Shown piece by piece: positions 25,309 through 33,573 of a stretch of 64,000 bases of DNA. The first letter of the stretch is position 1. Every line of letters starts with the position of its first letter. The translations under genes and the position numbers were made by a program. The notes below the pieces were generated by a model. It was not told where the DNA came from, made no database searches, and worked only from the letters and a program-made list of their open reading frames with translations. Origin of the DNA: Arthrobacter sp. (lineage in GTDB: Bacteria > Actinomycetota > Actinomycetes > Actinomycetales > Micrococcaceae); contig JAITLQ010000015.1 of NCBI GenBank assembly GCA_031277795.1, positions 124,001 to 188,000 of the forward strand. Reading direction: 5' to 3'.

Positions 25309-26388
25309 GTGCTTGAGTTCCTGGCCACCGTGCTGCCCGTTTTGATCTTCCTGTTGGCCATCGCCCTCGTGGCGGAAATTTGCGACAGGGTGGGCGTCTT
25401 CGATGTGGCGGGCCACGCGCTCCTGCGGCTCTCCGGCGGGCGGGTGCTGCCGCTCTGGATCGGGCTGGTCCTGTTGTGCCTCGTGACCACGAGCGTCCTG
25501 AGCCTCGACACCACCGCCGTTCTCGTCGCCCCGGTCGCGATCGCCATGGCCAAGCGGGCGCGGTTGGATCCCGTGCCCTTTGCCGTGACCACCGTGTGGC
25601 TCGCGAACACCGGATCGCTCCTGCTCCCGGTATCCAACCTCACCAATCTGCTCTCCTACGCCGTGGACGGCTCGCCGCTGCAGGGGCAGTTCGCCGCGTC
25701 GACGTGGTTGCCCGCCCTGACCGCGAGCCTCGTGACGGTCGTGGCGGTGGCCAGCTTCTGGCCGCGCGTGCTCAAGGGCCGCTTCCGCATGCCGGCCGCG
25801 CCCAAGCCGCGCGACACGGTGATGCTGTGGCTCGCCGGCGCCGTGTGTCTCGCGCTCGCGCTGCTCTTCGGCCTCGGTGTGGCGCCCACGTGGCCCACCG
25901 TGGCGGCCGCCGCCGTCCTCACGATCGCCTACGCCAAGCGCGGGCGCTCCTGGCGCAAGCTGCGCGTGCCGTGGGTCATGGCGCTCGTCGTGCTCGCGCT
26001 CTTTGTTGTGGTGCGTGTGCTCGGCCCGCTGGGGCTCGATGCCTGGCTCGCCTCGCTCTTGGGCGACGGGCACGGCTTCACCGATCAGCTGCGCGTGGCG
26101 TTCGTGGGGGCGTTCGGCTCCAACCTCGTCAACAACCTGCCGGCGTTCCTGGCGATGCAGCCCGGGGTGGACGACGGCACGGGCCGCGCCGTCTCCCTGC
26201 TCATCGGCGCCAATGCCGGCTCCATCGTGACCCCGTGGGGTTCGCTCGCCACGCTCCTGTGGCTCTGGCGTTGCTCGGCTTCGGGCGTGAAGATCCAGCT
26301 GGGCCCGCACGTGCTGCGCAGCGGCGTGCTCGCGGCGGCGGTGCTCCCCGCATCGGTCGGGGCGCTGCAGCTGCTGCAGCTCGGCTGA
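25309..26388 (+). CDS. Ion-transporter-superfamily permease (ArsB/NhaD/SLC13-like)
   Basis: A 359-residue membrane protein with about ten hydrophobic helices. Conserved half-helix motifs are WLANTGSLLLPVSNLTNLL in the first half and GAFGSNLVNNLPAFLAMQ followed by GANAGSIVTPWGSLATLLW in the second. These are typical of the ArsB/NhaD/CitM superfamily. The ion may be arsenite, sodium, citrate or another anion; no ars genes are adjacent to help decide. The start is uncertain: I favour the GTG at 25309 (TACCCT lies 5 nt before it), and a TTG at 25303 is possible. Longer upstream frames read through the repeats and are rejected. It is divergent from the hpa GntR gene. Confidence 0.75.
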   Translation: MLEFLATVLPVLIFLLAIALVAEICDRVGVFDVAGHALLRLSGGRVLPLWIGLVLLCLVTTSVLSLDTTAVLVAPVAIAMAKRARLDPVPFAVTTVWLANTGSLLLPVSNLTNLLSYAVDGSPLQGQFAASTWLPALTASLVTVVAVASFWPRVLKGRFRMPAAPKPRDTVMLWLAGAVCLALALLFGLGVAPTWPTVAAAAVLTIAYAKRGRSWRKLRVPWVMALVVLALFVVVRVLGPLGLDAWLASLLGDGHGFTDQLRVAFVGAFGSNLVNNLPAFLAMQPGVDDGTGRAVSLLIGANAGSIVTPWGSLATLLWLWRCSASGVKIQLGPHVLRSGVLAAAVLPASVGALQLLQLG

Positions 26389-26453
26389 GTCCATCGAGCG
26401 CGGGCGCGCCCCGGGGCCGGCCATGCGGCCGACCGACCACGCGTGGCGCCGGC

Positions 26454-27044
26454 TCAGGCCCCCGCCGCCCGGAACGCCGCCTCGACGCCCGCGGCGTCGA
26501 CGCCCCAGCGGCGCTCGGGGTCGCGCCCGCTGAGCGCCTCGACGGAGAACTCGTCCCCTAAGAGGTACTCGTGCAGGCAGAAGGCCAGCCCGGAGTCCAC
26601 GATGGGGTCCAGCTCCCGCCGCGCACACAAGGCGAGCAGCCCAGAGGAAAGCGACCACACGCCGTCGTGCAGGAAGGCGACGGCCGACGCGACCGGCGCG
26701 GCCGCCGGGCCCTCCCCGAGGGAGAGGAACACCGACTCGTCCGGCACACCGATGACGAGCGAACGCAGGCCCGCCGGCACGCCGTCGAACATGCGCAGCT
26801 GATCGCTCGCCTCCGCCTCCACGAAGAGGTTGAGCTCGCTCTCGTGGTCGAGCACCAGCAGGAGCGCCGTGCCGTCACCCGGAAGCACCCACGCCGCGCT
26901 GTCCCCGGCCCCGTTCTCCCACCCGAGCACGGTGGCGGTGCCGAGCCGGGCGTCGGGCGTGCCGCTGAGGCGGGCCAGCACCCGGGCGCGGCGCCGAAGC
27001 TCCGCCAGCGGTGTGGCGTTGAGGAGATCAAGGGGTGCGTTCAC
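26454..27044 (-). CDS. Hypothetical protein, 196 residues
   Basis: A GTG-started gene (27042-27044) with TACCGT 6 nt before the start (27056-27051) and no Shine-Dalgarno. The protein is soluble, acidic and single-domain, with an N-terminal helix (PLAELRRRARVLARLSG) followed by mixed alpha/beta sequence such as TALLLVLDHESELNLFVEAEA and LRSLVIGVPDESVFLSLGEG. I do not recognise a family or any catalytic motif. It is convergent with the ion permease and divergent from the kinase-aminotransferase fusion. Confidence 0.6.
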   Translation of the reverse strand: MNAPLDLLNATPLAELRRRARVLARLSGTPDARLGTATVLGWENGAGDSAAWVLPGDGTALLLVLDHESELNLFVEAEASDQLRMFDGVPAGLRSLVIGVPDESVFLSLGEGPAAAPVASAVAFLHDGVWSLSSGLLALCARRELDPIVDSGLAFCLHEYLLGDEFSVEALSGRDPERRWGVDAAGVEAAFRAAGA

Positions 27045-27166
27045 GCGGTCACGGTACCGCCGCCCCTTGTGAACACGCTCACACCCGGCGACGATGAGGA
27101 CACGATGAGGTGGCGCCCGGCGATGCCGCGCTCCACCGGCACCACCCCCACCCGTCGAGGAGCAGC

Positions 27167-30100
27167 GTGAGCACCCAGCCGACCACCCCGCGCACCCCCG
27201 TCCCAGGCGAGCCCGGCTCAGACCAGGATCGGGGCAGCGTCCCGCCGCCGATCCCGGTGTTGAAGGACCCGCTCCCCTCGCAGGGCTTCGGCCTCAAGCG
27301 CCCGGCCGTGGACGAGGCTCTCGCCGCGCGCGTGGCCAGGGACCACTTCGGCCTGGAGGCCGCGGCGAGCGAGCTCGGCTCCAACCAGGATCGCAACTTC
27401 CTCCTGGCGGCGGGAGGCATCAACGCGGGCGTGCTCAAGGTGGACAACGCGGTCTTCAGCGAGGACGAACTGGACGCGCAGTGCCGGGCCGCGGACGCCC
27501 TGGCGCAGGCGGGCATCCCCGCCGCCCGCTTCCTCCCCGGCGCCGACGGGCGCCAGCTGCAGCGGATAGCCGATGCGGACGGCATGACCCACTTCGCGCG
27601 CCTCATGGAGTACCTGCCCGGCGGTTCCCTCGTGGACGCCGGCTACCTCTCGCGCGCGGCGCTCGCGTCGGTGGGCGAGCTGGCCGGCCGTGTCGACGTG
27701 GCCCTCGCCACGCTGGCCGGACCAGGCCTGCAGCGCGATCTCCAATGGGACCTGCGCCGCGGCATCGACGTGGTGCGCCGCCTCGTCGGGGCGGTCCCCG
27801 ACGACGGGCGCCGCGCCGCCGTGCTGACCGCCGCCGAGCGCGCCTGGGCGGCGGTCGAGGCGCAGGCGCCCGGCTTGCCCACCCAGCCCATCCACGGCGA
27901 CCTCACCGACGACAACGTCATCGGCGCGCCCGGCCCGGACGGCCGGCCCCTGGCGCACTCCGTCATCGACCTCGGCGACCTCGCCGTCGGCTGGCGCGTC
28001 GCCGAGATCGCCGTGAGCGTCTCCTCGCTCCTGCACCACCGCCCCGACGACCCGCTCGCCACGCTCGAGGCCGTGGGCGCCTACCTGGAACACATCAGCC
28101 TGGACGAGCCCGAGCTCCGCGCGCTCTGGCCCCTCGTGGTGCTGCGCGCCGCCGTGCTCATCGCGAGCGGCTGGGAACAGACGCGCCTGGAGGGCGACAA
28201 CGTCTATGCCGCCGAGCGCATGGACGGCGAATGGGAGATCTTCGCCGCCGCGACCTCGGTCCCGCTCGCCGTGGGCACGGCCGCCGTCCTCGAGCGGGCC
28301 GGGGTGGCGCCCGCGGCCGCGCAGGCCACCGGCTCGCTCTTCGCGCGCGCCCCGCGCTTCGACGTCCTCGACCTGGGGATCGAGTCGGGGCAGGTGTCCG
28401 ACGGCGCGTGGTTGCGTCCCGGCGTGGCCGCCGAGTTGATCGAGGCCCGGCTGGGCCCCGGCTCGGCCGACGCCGTGTACCTCCACGCCTTGGCCCCGCG
28501 GCTGGACCTGACGCCCGTGAATTCGGCGACGGGCGGGGCGAGTCTGCCGCTCGGCGCCACGCTCGTGCACTCCACCCCGCGCGAGCTCCTCGCCCCCGGT
28601 CCCGGCATCGTCGAGGCGCCGGCCCGCCCGGCCTCGCCGGAGGATCCCACCGCGGAGGGCGGCGGGGCCCCGGCGCCGCAGGACGTCCTCCTGCGCCTGG
28701 ACAACGGCGAAAGCCTCCTCCTGCGTGGGGTCACCCGGCCCGTGCGCCCCGGCGCCGTGAGCGCCGGAACCGTCCTGGGCCACGCGCCGTCGGGTGCCGC
28801 CGTCACCGTCTTGCGGCTGGGGCCCTCCGCCCCCGAGGACCCGGCCGAGATCCCGGCCGCCGTGCGGCCGGACGAGGCCGTCGCCTGGCGCCGCCTCGTG
28901 CTCGACCCCGCACCGTGGTGCGGCGTCGAGCCGCTGGCGCCCGGCCGGGGTCCGCGCGAGGAGTACGCGGCGCGCCGTGCCGTGCAGTCCTCCGCGCAGG
29001 AGAAGTACTACGAGGACCCCATGCAGGTGGAGCGCGGCTGGCGCCACCACCTCGTGGACACCGCGGGTCGATCCTACGTCGATTTGGTCAACAACGTCAC
29101 GGGGATCGGCCACTCCCATCCGGGCGTGCGCGCCGCCGCGACGCGGCAGCTGGGCCTGCTCAACACCAACTCGCGCTTCCTCTACCGGGGCCTGGGCGAG
29201 TACGCGCAGCGGCTCGCCGACCTCGCGCCGGAGGGCCTCGATACGGTGCTCTTCGTCAACTCCGGTTCGGAGGCCGTGGACCTGGCGCTCAAGCTGGCCC
29301 GCGCCGCCTCGGGGCGCGCCGAGGTCGCGGCGCTGCGCGAGGCCTATCACGGCTGGACGGCCGGCGCCGATGCCGTCACGACGAGCGCCTACGACTCCCC
29401 GCACGCCCTCGCCTCCCTGCCCGGCTGGGTCAAAGTGCTCGACGTTCCGCACCCCCTGCGCGGCGCCTACACGGGCGAGGGCGCGGGGGAGCGTTACGCG
29501 GCGGACGCCGCCGCGGCGCTGGCCGGGTGGGCGGAGTCCGGGACGCCCGTGGGCGCGTTCATCTGTGAGTCGGTGCTCGGCAACGCCGGCGGCGTGCTGC
29601 TGCCGGAGGGCTACCTGGCCGGCGTCTACGCGGCGGTGCGCGCCCAGGGCGGCCTGTGCATCGCGGACGAGGTGCAGGTGGGCTTCGGCCGCATGGGCAG
29701 CCATTTCTGGGGCTTCGAGCTGCAGGGCGTCACGCCGGACCTCATCACGATCGCTAAGCCCATGGGCAACGGCTTCCCGATCGGCGCCGTCATCACGCGC
29801 CGCGAGATCGCGGAGGCCCTGGGTCGGGACGGCATGTTCTTCTCCTCGGCCGGCGGCTCGCCGCTCTCCTGCGCCGTGGGCCAGGCCGTGCTGGACGCCA
29901 TGGAGGCCGAGGACCTGCAGGGCAACGCCCTGCGGGTGGGCGAGCGCCTGCGCGCGGGGCTGCAGGGCCTGGTCCACAAGCACGCGCTGGCCTCGATGGT
30001 GCACGGCGCCGGGCTCTACCTGGGGCTGGAGCTCGTGAGCGATCCGCAGACGCTCGAACCGGCGGCCGCGGAGACGGCCGCGATCTGCGAGCGCCTGCGC

Positions 30101-30235
30101 GAGTTGGGCGTCATCGTCCAGCCCACGTCCGAGCGTCAGAACGTCCTGAAGATCAAGCCGCCGCTGTGCCTCTCGGAGGAGTCGGCCGACTTCGCCGTGG
30201 CCCAGATCGATCGGGTGCTGAGCGAGGGCTGGTAG
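27167..30235 (+). CDS. Fused APH-type kinase and class III aminotransferase-fold enzyme
   Basis: A 1022-residue cytosolic fusion. Residues about 20-370 are an aminoglycoside/choline-kinase-like domain with the Brenner motif PIHGDLTDDNV (about 241-251) and the metal aspartate in HSVIDLGDLAVGW. Residues about 400-590 form a linker-like domain. In similar triple fusions this slot is an M23-peptidase-like fold, but no zinc ligands are visible here. Residues about 600-1022 are a PLP fold-type I class III domain with NSGSEAVDLALKLAR, ADEVQVGFGRMG (about 832) and the Schiff-base lysine in IAKPMGNGFPIG (about K864). By analogy to hydroxylysine kinase plus phospho-lyase, it may phosphorylate an amino alcohol and eliminate phosphate and ammonia. 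The GTG start follows GAGGAG. Confidence 0.82.
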   Translation: MSTQPTTPRTPVPGEPGSDQDRGSVPPPIPVLKDPLPSQGFGLKRPAVDEALAARVARDHFGLEAAASELGSNQDRNFLLAAGGINAGVLKVDNAVFSEDELDAQCRAADALAQAGIPAARFLPGADGRQLQRIADADGMTHFARLMEYLPGGSLVDAGYLSRAALASVGELAGRVDVALATLAGPGLQRDLQWDLRRGIDVVRRLVGAVPDDGRRAAVLTAAERAWAAVEAQAPGLPTQPIHGDLTDDNVIGAPGPDGRPLAHSVIDLGDLAVGWRVAEIAVSVSSLLHHRPDDPLATLEAVGAYLEHISLDEPELRALWPLVVLRAAVLIASGWEQTRLEGDNVYAAERMDGEWEIFAAATSVPLAVGTAAVLERAGVAPAAAQATGSLFARAPRFDVLDLGIESGQVSDGAWLRPGVAAELIEARLGPGSADAVYLHALAPRLDLTPVNSATGGASLPLGATLVHSTPRELLAPGPGIVEAPARPASPEDPTAEGGGAPAPQDVLLRLDNGESLLLRGVTRPVRPGAVSAGTVLGHAPSGAAVTVLRLGPSAPEDPAEIPAAVRPDEAVAWRRLVLDPAPWCGVEPLAPGRGPREEYAARRAVQSSAQEKYYEDPMQVERGWRHHLVDTAGRSYVDLVNNVTGIGHSHPGVRAAATRQLGLLNTNSRFLYRGLGEYAQRLADLAPEGLDTVLFVNSGSEAVDLALKLARAASGRAEVAALREAYHGWTAGADAVTTSAYDSPHALASLPGWVKVLDVPHPLRGAYTGEGAGERYAADAAAALAGWAESGTPVGAFICESVLGNAGGVLLPEGYLAGVYAAVRAQGGLCIADEVQVGFGRMGSHFWGFELQGVTPDLITIAKPMGNGFPIGAVITRREIAEALGRDGMFFSSAGGSPLSCAVGQAVLDAMEAEDLQGNALRVGERLRAGLQGLVHKHALASMVHGAGLYLGLELVSDPQTLEPAAAETAAICERLRELGVIVQPTSERQNVLKIKPPLCLSEESADFAVAQIDRVLSEGW

Positions 30236-30300
30236 GTGAGGCGAGCGCTGGTCGGCGAACCCCCGCCGTCGGGCGCAGGATCCGCCGGACACCGCCGCAC

Positions 30301-30335
30301 GGCGGCCCCTGACCGCACGGTGAGGGGCCGCCTTT
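30301..30335 (+). terminator. Terminator after the kinase-aminotransferase fusion
   Basis: GGCGGCCCCT (30301-30310) pairs with AGGGGCCGCC (30323-30332), and TTT follows. It is 65 nt downstream of the stop codon. Confidence 0.75.
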
Positions 30336-30370
30336 CGTGTCCCCGGAAGACGAAGCCGGAAATAACGCTA

Positions 30371-30407
30371 GACAAGCGTTTCTTATTTCCGTAAGGTCTT
30401 ACTTGTC
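30371..30407 (+). promoter_or_regulatory. AT-rich promoter region with inverted repeats before the siderophore-interacting gene
   Basis: GACAAG (30371-30376) and CTTGTC (30402-30407) flank a second palindrome, GTAAG-GT-CTTAC (30391-30402). The segment is AT-rich for this genome. An iron-dependent regulator (DtxR/IdeR type) is a natural guess given the downstream gene, but the sequence is not a clear match to that box. Confidence 0.4.
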
Positions 30408-30432
30408 AGCAACCGAGAGGGAGCAAAAACGA

Positions 30433-31140
30433 GTGCCAGTGAATGCCCAGCGCGGATATATGCGCCTCCTGCGGATCGCCGAACACCACGCCAGGGTGGT
30501 CGGCGTGAGCACGAGGAGTCCGTGGCTGAAGCGGATCAGGTTCTCGGCTCCCGAGCTCGTCGAGTCCTTCGACGGGCACCCGGGGGAGTGGATCAGGCTG
30601 TGGGTGCCGGATTCCTCCAAGGGAGGCCTGCTGCGGCAACGCGGGTACACCGTCGCCGGATTCAGCTATGAGGGTGGCTGGTTCGACATTGACGTGGTCC
30701 TGCACTCCCCGGACGGCCCGGCCAGTGCGTGGGCACGGGCCGTCCGGCCGGGAGCCGAGGTCGTGATCTCGTTCTCCCGGCCCAAGGAGCACCTGGGCGG
30801 CACCGAACCGCTCACGCTGCTCGCCGACACCAGCTCGCTTCCCGCCGTGGAGGCGATCTGCGAACACTTGGCTGCCGGATCCCGCGAGATCCGCGTGTTC
30901 TTGGACGCCCAAGGGCACGACGTCGCAGGCCTCCTGAGTGCCCCAGGCGCCCGGGTGGTCATCACCGAGGATCCGGTGGCCGCCTTTTCTTCCGCTTCCC
31001 CTCAGGAGGGCGGTTTCGTCTGGGCGGGGCTCGAGCGCTCTCGGGTCTCCGCGCTTAAGGCGGTCCTCAAGGCCGCCGGGACGCCCCGATCCTCGGTCCA
31101 CGCCCAGGCGTACTGGATCAAGGGGCGCGGCTTCGCCTAA
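30433..31140 (+). CDS. Siderophore-interacting protein (FAD-dependent ferric-siderophore reductase family)
   Basis: A 235-residue protein of the SIP family. The N-terminal flavin domain has WLKRIRFSAPEL, the RGYTVAGF segment in place of the usual RxYTxR, and VVLHSPDGPASAWARAVRPG. The C-terminal NAD(P)H-like lobe has LTLLADTSSLPAVEAICEHL and ends with HAQAYWIKGR. SIPs release iron from siderophores by reducing the ferric complex. The change of the flavin-binding RxYTxR arginine to alanine/glycine is unusual and may alter the cofactor. I chose the GTG at 30433, preceded by GAGAGGGAG, over an upstream frame. The gene stands alone with its own terminator. Confidence 0.82.
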   Translation: MPVNAQRGYMRLLRIAEHHARVVGVSTRSPWLKRIRFSAPELVESFDGHPGEWIRLWVPDSSKGGLLRQRGYTVAGFSYEGGWFDIDVVLHSPDGPASAWARAVRPGAEVVISFSRPKEHLGGTEPLTLLADTSSLPAVEAICEHLAAGSREIRVFLDAQGHDVAGLLSAPGARVVITEDPVAAFSSASPQEGGFVWAGLERSRVSALKAVLKAAGTPRSSVHAQAYWIKGRGFA

Positions 31141-31171
31141 GGCCGCTTCAAGACTCTGGGCGGTTCGCGCT

Positions 31172-31239
31172 GGTCCGCGAACGGCTCAGTTGGTCCGCGT
31201 TTGGTTCATCGAGAGGGGTCAAACGCGGACCATTTTTTT
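31172..31239 (+). terminator. Terminator built from copies of the array repeat unit
   Basis: Two inverted units (GGTCCGCGAACGGCTCA at 31172 and GGTCCGCGTTTGGTTCA at 31192) are followed by a direct half-unit (CAAACGCGGACC at 31220). The second and third pair as a 13-bp stem (31191-31203, 31220-31232), followed by seven T residues. This is a textbook intrinsic terminator made from the same unit as the 20.6-21.3 kb array. Confidence 0.85.
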
Positions 31240-31303
31240 CGTGGACTCGGGGTGCCGCGGCGTCACGCGCCAACGGCCGGCGCCGCGGCACCCTCCGCTC
31301 CGA

Positions 31304-32470
31304 CTACGCCTGGCCGCGCTCGAAGTACTCCACGAGCTCCGCCGGGAGCTGCGGCACGCGCAGCGCCGAGCCGTCCCCGCGCAGCGATTGCGTGGCGAGC
31401 ACGCCCGTGGCCACGGCCTCGCGCGCCGCCACGGGGTTCGTGGACGTCACGCCGCCCTCGCGCACAAAGCGCAGGAACTCCTTGATGAGCAGCGAGTCGC
31501 CGCCGCCATGGCCGCCCTCCTCCGCGGGGATCTCGAACTCCCGGTCGGGGGCCGAATAGCCGCGGTGCCGGTGATCCCAGAGGCCCACCTTCTCCCCGGC
31601 CTCGTCGCCGAAGTTCTCGATCCGCCCCCGCGTGCCGATCACCGTGTAGTTGCGCCAGTAGTCCGGCGTGAAGTGGCACTGCTCGTAGTTGGCAAAGACC
31701 CCGTTGGTCAGGCGCATGTTGACCTGGCTGATGTCCTCGACGTCCACCACGGGGTGCAGGCCCGTGAGGGACTCCGGCGGCCAGTTCTCCAGCGAGAACC
31801 AGTCGCCCATGCGCTCGTCGCTGCGGTCTCGGCGATCCTGGATCTGCCCGTAGAGCACGTTGTCCCCCATGGCCGCGACCGAGCCCGTGTACGCGCCGGC
31901 GAGCCAATGGATCACGTCCAGATCGTGCGCGCCCTTCTGCAGCAGCAGGCCGGTGGTCCGGCGGCGATCGGCGTGCCAATCCTTGAAGTAGTAGTCGCCG
32001 CCGTGGCCCACAAAGTGGCGGCACCAGATGGCCTTGACCTCGCCGATGCTTCCCTCGTCGATGAGGCGCTTCATGAGCGTGATGACGGGCATGTGGCGCA
32101 TGTTGTGGCCAACGTAGAGGCGGCTTCCCGTGCGCTGGGCCGTGGCCAGGATGGCGTCGGTGTCCTCGAGGCTGATGGCCAGCGGCTTCTCCGTAAAGAC
32201 GGCCTTGCCCGCCTCCAGCGCGGCGATCACGGGCGCGGCGTGCAGGTCATCCGGGGTGAAGACCATGACGGCGTCCACCTCGCTGGCCAGCACCTCGGCG
32301 AGGGACGCGGTGATGAGGGCGTCGGGGAAGCGCTCGCGGGCGGCCGCCTGGCCGCGCTCGCTCGGTTCGCAGACGGCGCTCACGACGGCGTCGTTGCCCT
32401 CGCGGTAGAGCTCCTCGGAGAGCCGGGCTCGCTGCCCGTAGCCGATGAGGCCGATGCGCAGGGTGTTCAT
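31304..32470 (-). CDS. Gfo/Idh/MocA-family oxidoreductase
   Basis: A 388-residue NAD(P)-dependent sugar or inositol-type dehydrogenase. The Rossmann motif is GLIGYGQRARL at the N-terminus. The family motif TEKPLAIS contains the catalytic lysine. The C-terminal beta-sheet domain includes CRHFVGHGGDYYFKDWHAD and KGAHDLDVIHWLAG, which suits the catalytic Asp/His region. The ATG at 32470 was chosen over an upstream frame because the Rossmann motif then starts near residue 5. It is the last gene of a minus-strand run (binding protein, two permeases, LacI, oxidoreductase). It probably oxidises the sugar or sugar derivative that the transporter imports. Confidence 0.88.
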   Translation of the reverse strand: MNTLRIGLIGYGQRARLSEELYREGNDAVVSAVCEPSERGQAAARERFPDALITASLAEVLASEVDAVMVFTPDDLHAAPVIAALEAGKAVFTEKPLAISLEDTDAILATAQRTGSRLYVGHNMRHMPVITLMKRLIDEGSIGEVKAIWCRHFVGHGGDYYFKDWHADRRRTTGLLLQKGAHDLDVIHWLAGAYTGSVAAMGDNVLYGQIQDRRDRSDERMGDWFSLENWPPESLTGLHPVVDVEDISQVNMRLTNGVFANYEQCHFTPDYWRNYTVIGTRGRIENFGDEAGEKVGLWDHRHRGYSAPDREFEIPAEEGGHGGGDSLLIKEFLRFVREGGVTSTNPVAAREAVATGVLATQSLRGDGSALRVPQLPAELVEYFERGQA

Positions 32471-32535
32471 GCGGGAGATCCCTCTTTCTTGCAGTGACGA
32501 CCGCCGCGCCCGCCGCGGCGGGGACGGCCAGCGGC

Positions 32536-33555
32536 TCAGGCGCCGCGTGGGTCGGGTGGTGTGGTGGAGGCGCGGCGGTGCAGGAGCCACTCGAACTCGT
32601 GGACGGTGCCGTCCCCGAGATCCCGGGCGGCGGCGTCGACCACGATCCGCGCCTGGCGTTCGTAGAAGTCCTCGGGGCCGGCCGAGGTGAGCGAGGGCGT
32701 GGACAGCGCGCCCTCGTCGGTGTTGCCGAGGCCGGTGACCAGGAGGTCCTCCGGCACCTTGAGGCCCAGGAACTGGGCGGCGGAGATCGCGGCAAGTGCC
32801 GCGTAGTCGGTGTTGGCGGCGATGGCGGCCGGGCGCCGCGAGGATTCCAAGAGCCCGACGGCGGCGCGGAACGCCCCGGCGCGGCTCCCGTCGTAGAGCG
32901 TGGTCAGGTCACGCTCCACCCGCCCCTGCTCCACGGCCTCCCGGTACGGCGTGTACCGGGTGCGCCGCTCGCGGCTGAGCTCGACCGTGCCGGCCGGCGT
33001 CAGGAACGCGACGTCCCCGGTGTGTTCGAGGAGCTCGCCGAGCGCCAGCTCGCTGCCGGGCGCCGCCGCCGAGCGCACCACGTCGAACCCGGCCGGCTCG
33101 AGGCGCTCGCTGAAGACGACGAGCCGCTGGCCCGCCGCCACGAGGCGCCCGAGCTGCCGCGTGGTCTCCGCGTCCTCGGCCGGCGAGTCCACGTAGGCAA
33201 CATCCGGCTGCACCTGCGTGATGGTGTCGAACCACGCCCCGTGCGCCTGCACGAGCGCCGCCAGCCCGTTCTCGGCCGCCCGCTGGCCCACCGACTCGCT
33301 CACGCCGAGCGACCACGGGTCGGACATCATGTTCAGCGAGAGCAGCACGAGCCCCGTGCGGCCGGTGCGCATGGCGCGGGCGGCACGATTGGGGCGGTAG
33401 CCCTGCTCCTTGGCCGCGGTGAGGACGCGGGCGGCGGTGTCGGCCGGAATGGAGGCGTCCTTGCCGCTGAGCACATAGGAGGCGGTGGCGGTGGACACCC
33501 CGGCCGCCGCCGCAACGGTGCGCAGCGTGGGGCGGGTGGCGTTGCTCGGAGTCAT
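32536..33555 (-). CDS. LacI-family transcriptional regulator
   Basis: A 339-residue LacI repressor. The N-terminal helix-turn-helix is TLRTVAAAAGVSTATASYVLSG, followed by the hinge and the periplasmic-binding-protein-like sugar domain with LVTGLGNTDEGALSTPSLT near residue 265-285. It lies 18 nt downstream of the second permease gene and is co-transcribed with the transporter it presumably controls. The perfect palindrome at 36816-36838, upstream of the binding-protein gene, is its best operator candidate. This gives negative autoregulation relieved by the imported sugar. Confidence 0.9.
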   Translation of the reverse strand: MTPSNATRPTLRTVAAAAGVSTATASYVLSGKDASIPADTAARVLTAAKEQGYRPNRAARAMRTGRTGLVLLSLNMMSDPWSLGVSESVGQRAAENGLAALVQAHGAWFDTITQVQPDVAYVDSPAEDAETTRQLGRLVAAGQRLVVFSERLEPAGFDVVRSAAAPGSELALGELLEHTGDVAFLTPAGTVELSRERRTRYTPYREAVEQGRVERDLTTLYDGSRAGAFRAAVGLLESSRRPAAIAANTDYAALAAISAAQFLGLKVPEDLLVTGLGNTDEGALSTPSLTSAGPEDFYERQARIVVDAAARDLGDGTVHEFEWLLHRRASTTPPDPRGA

Positions 33556-33573
33556 GGACAGATTCTTCCCGCT

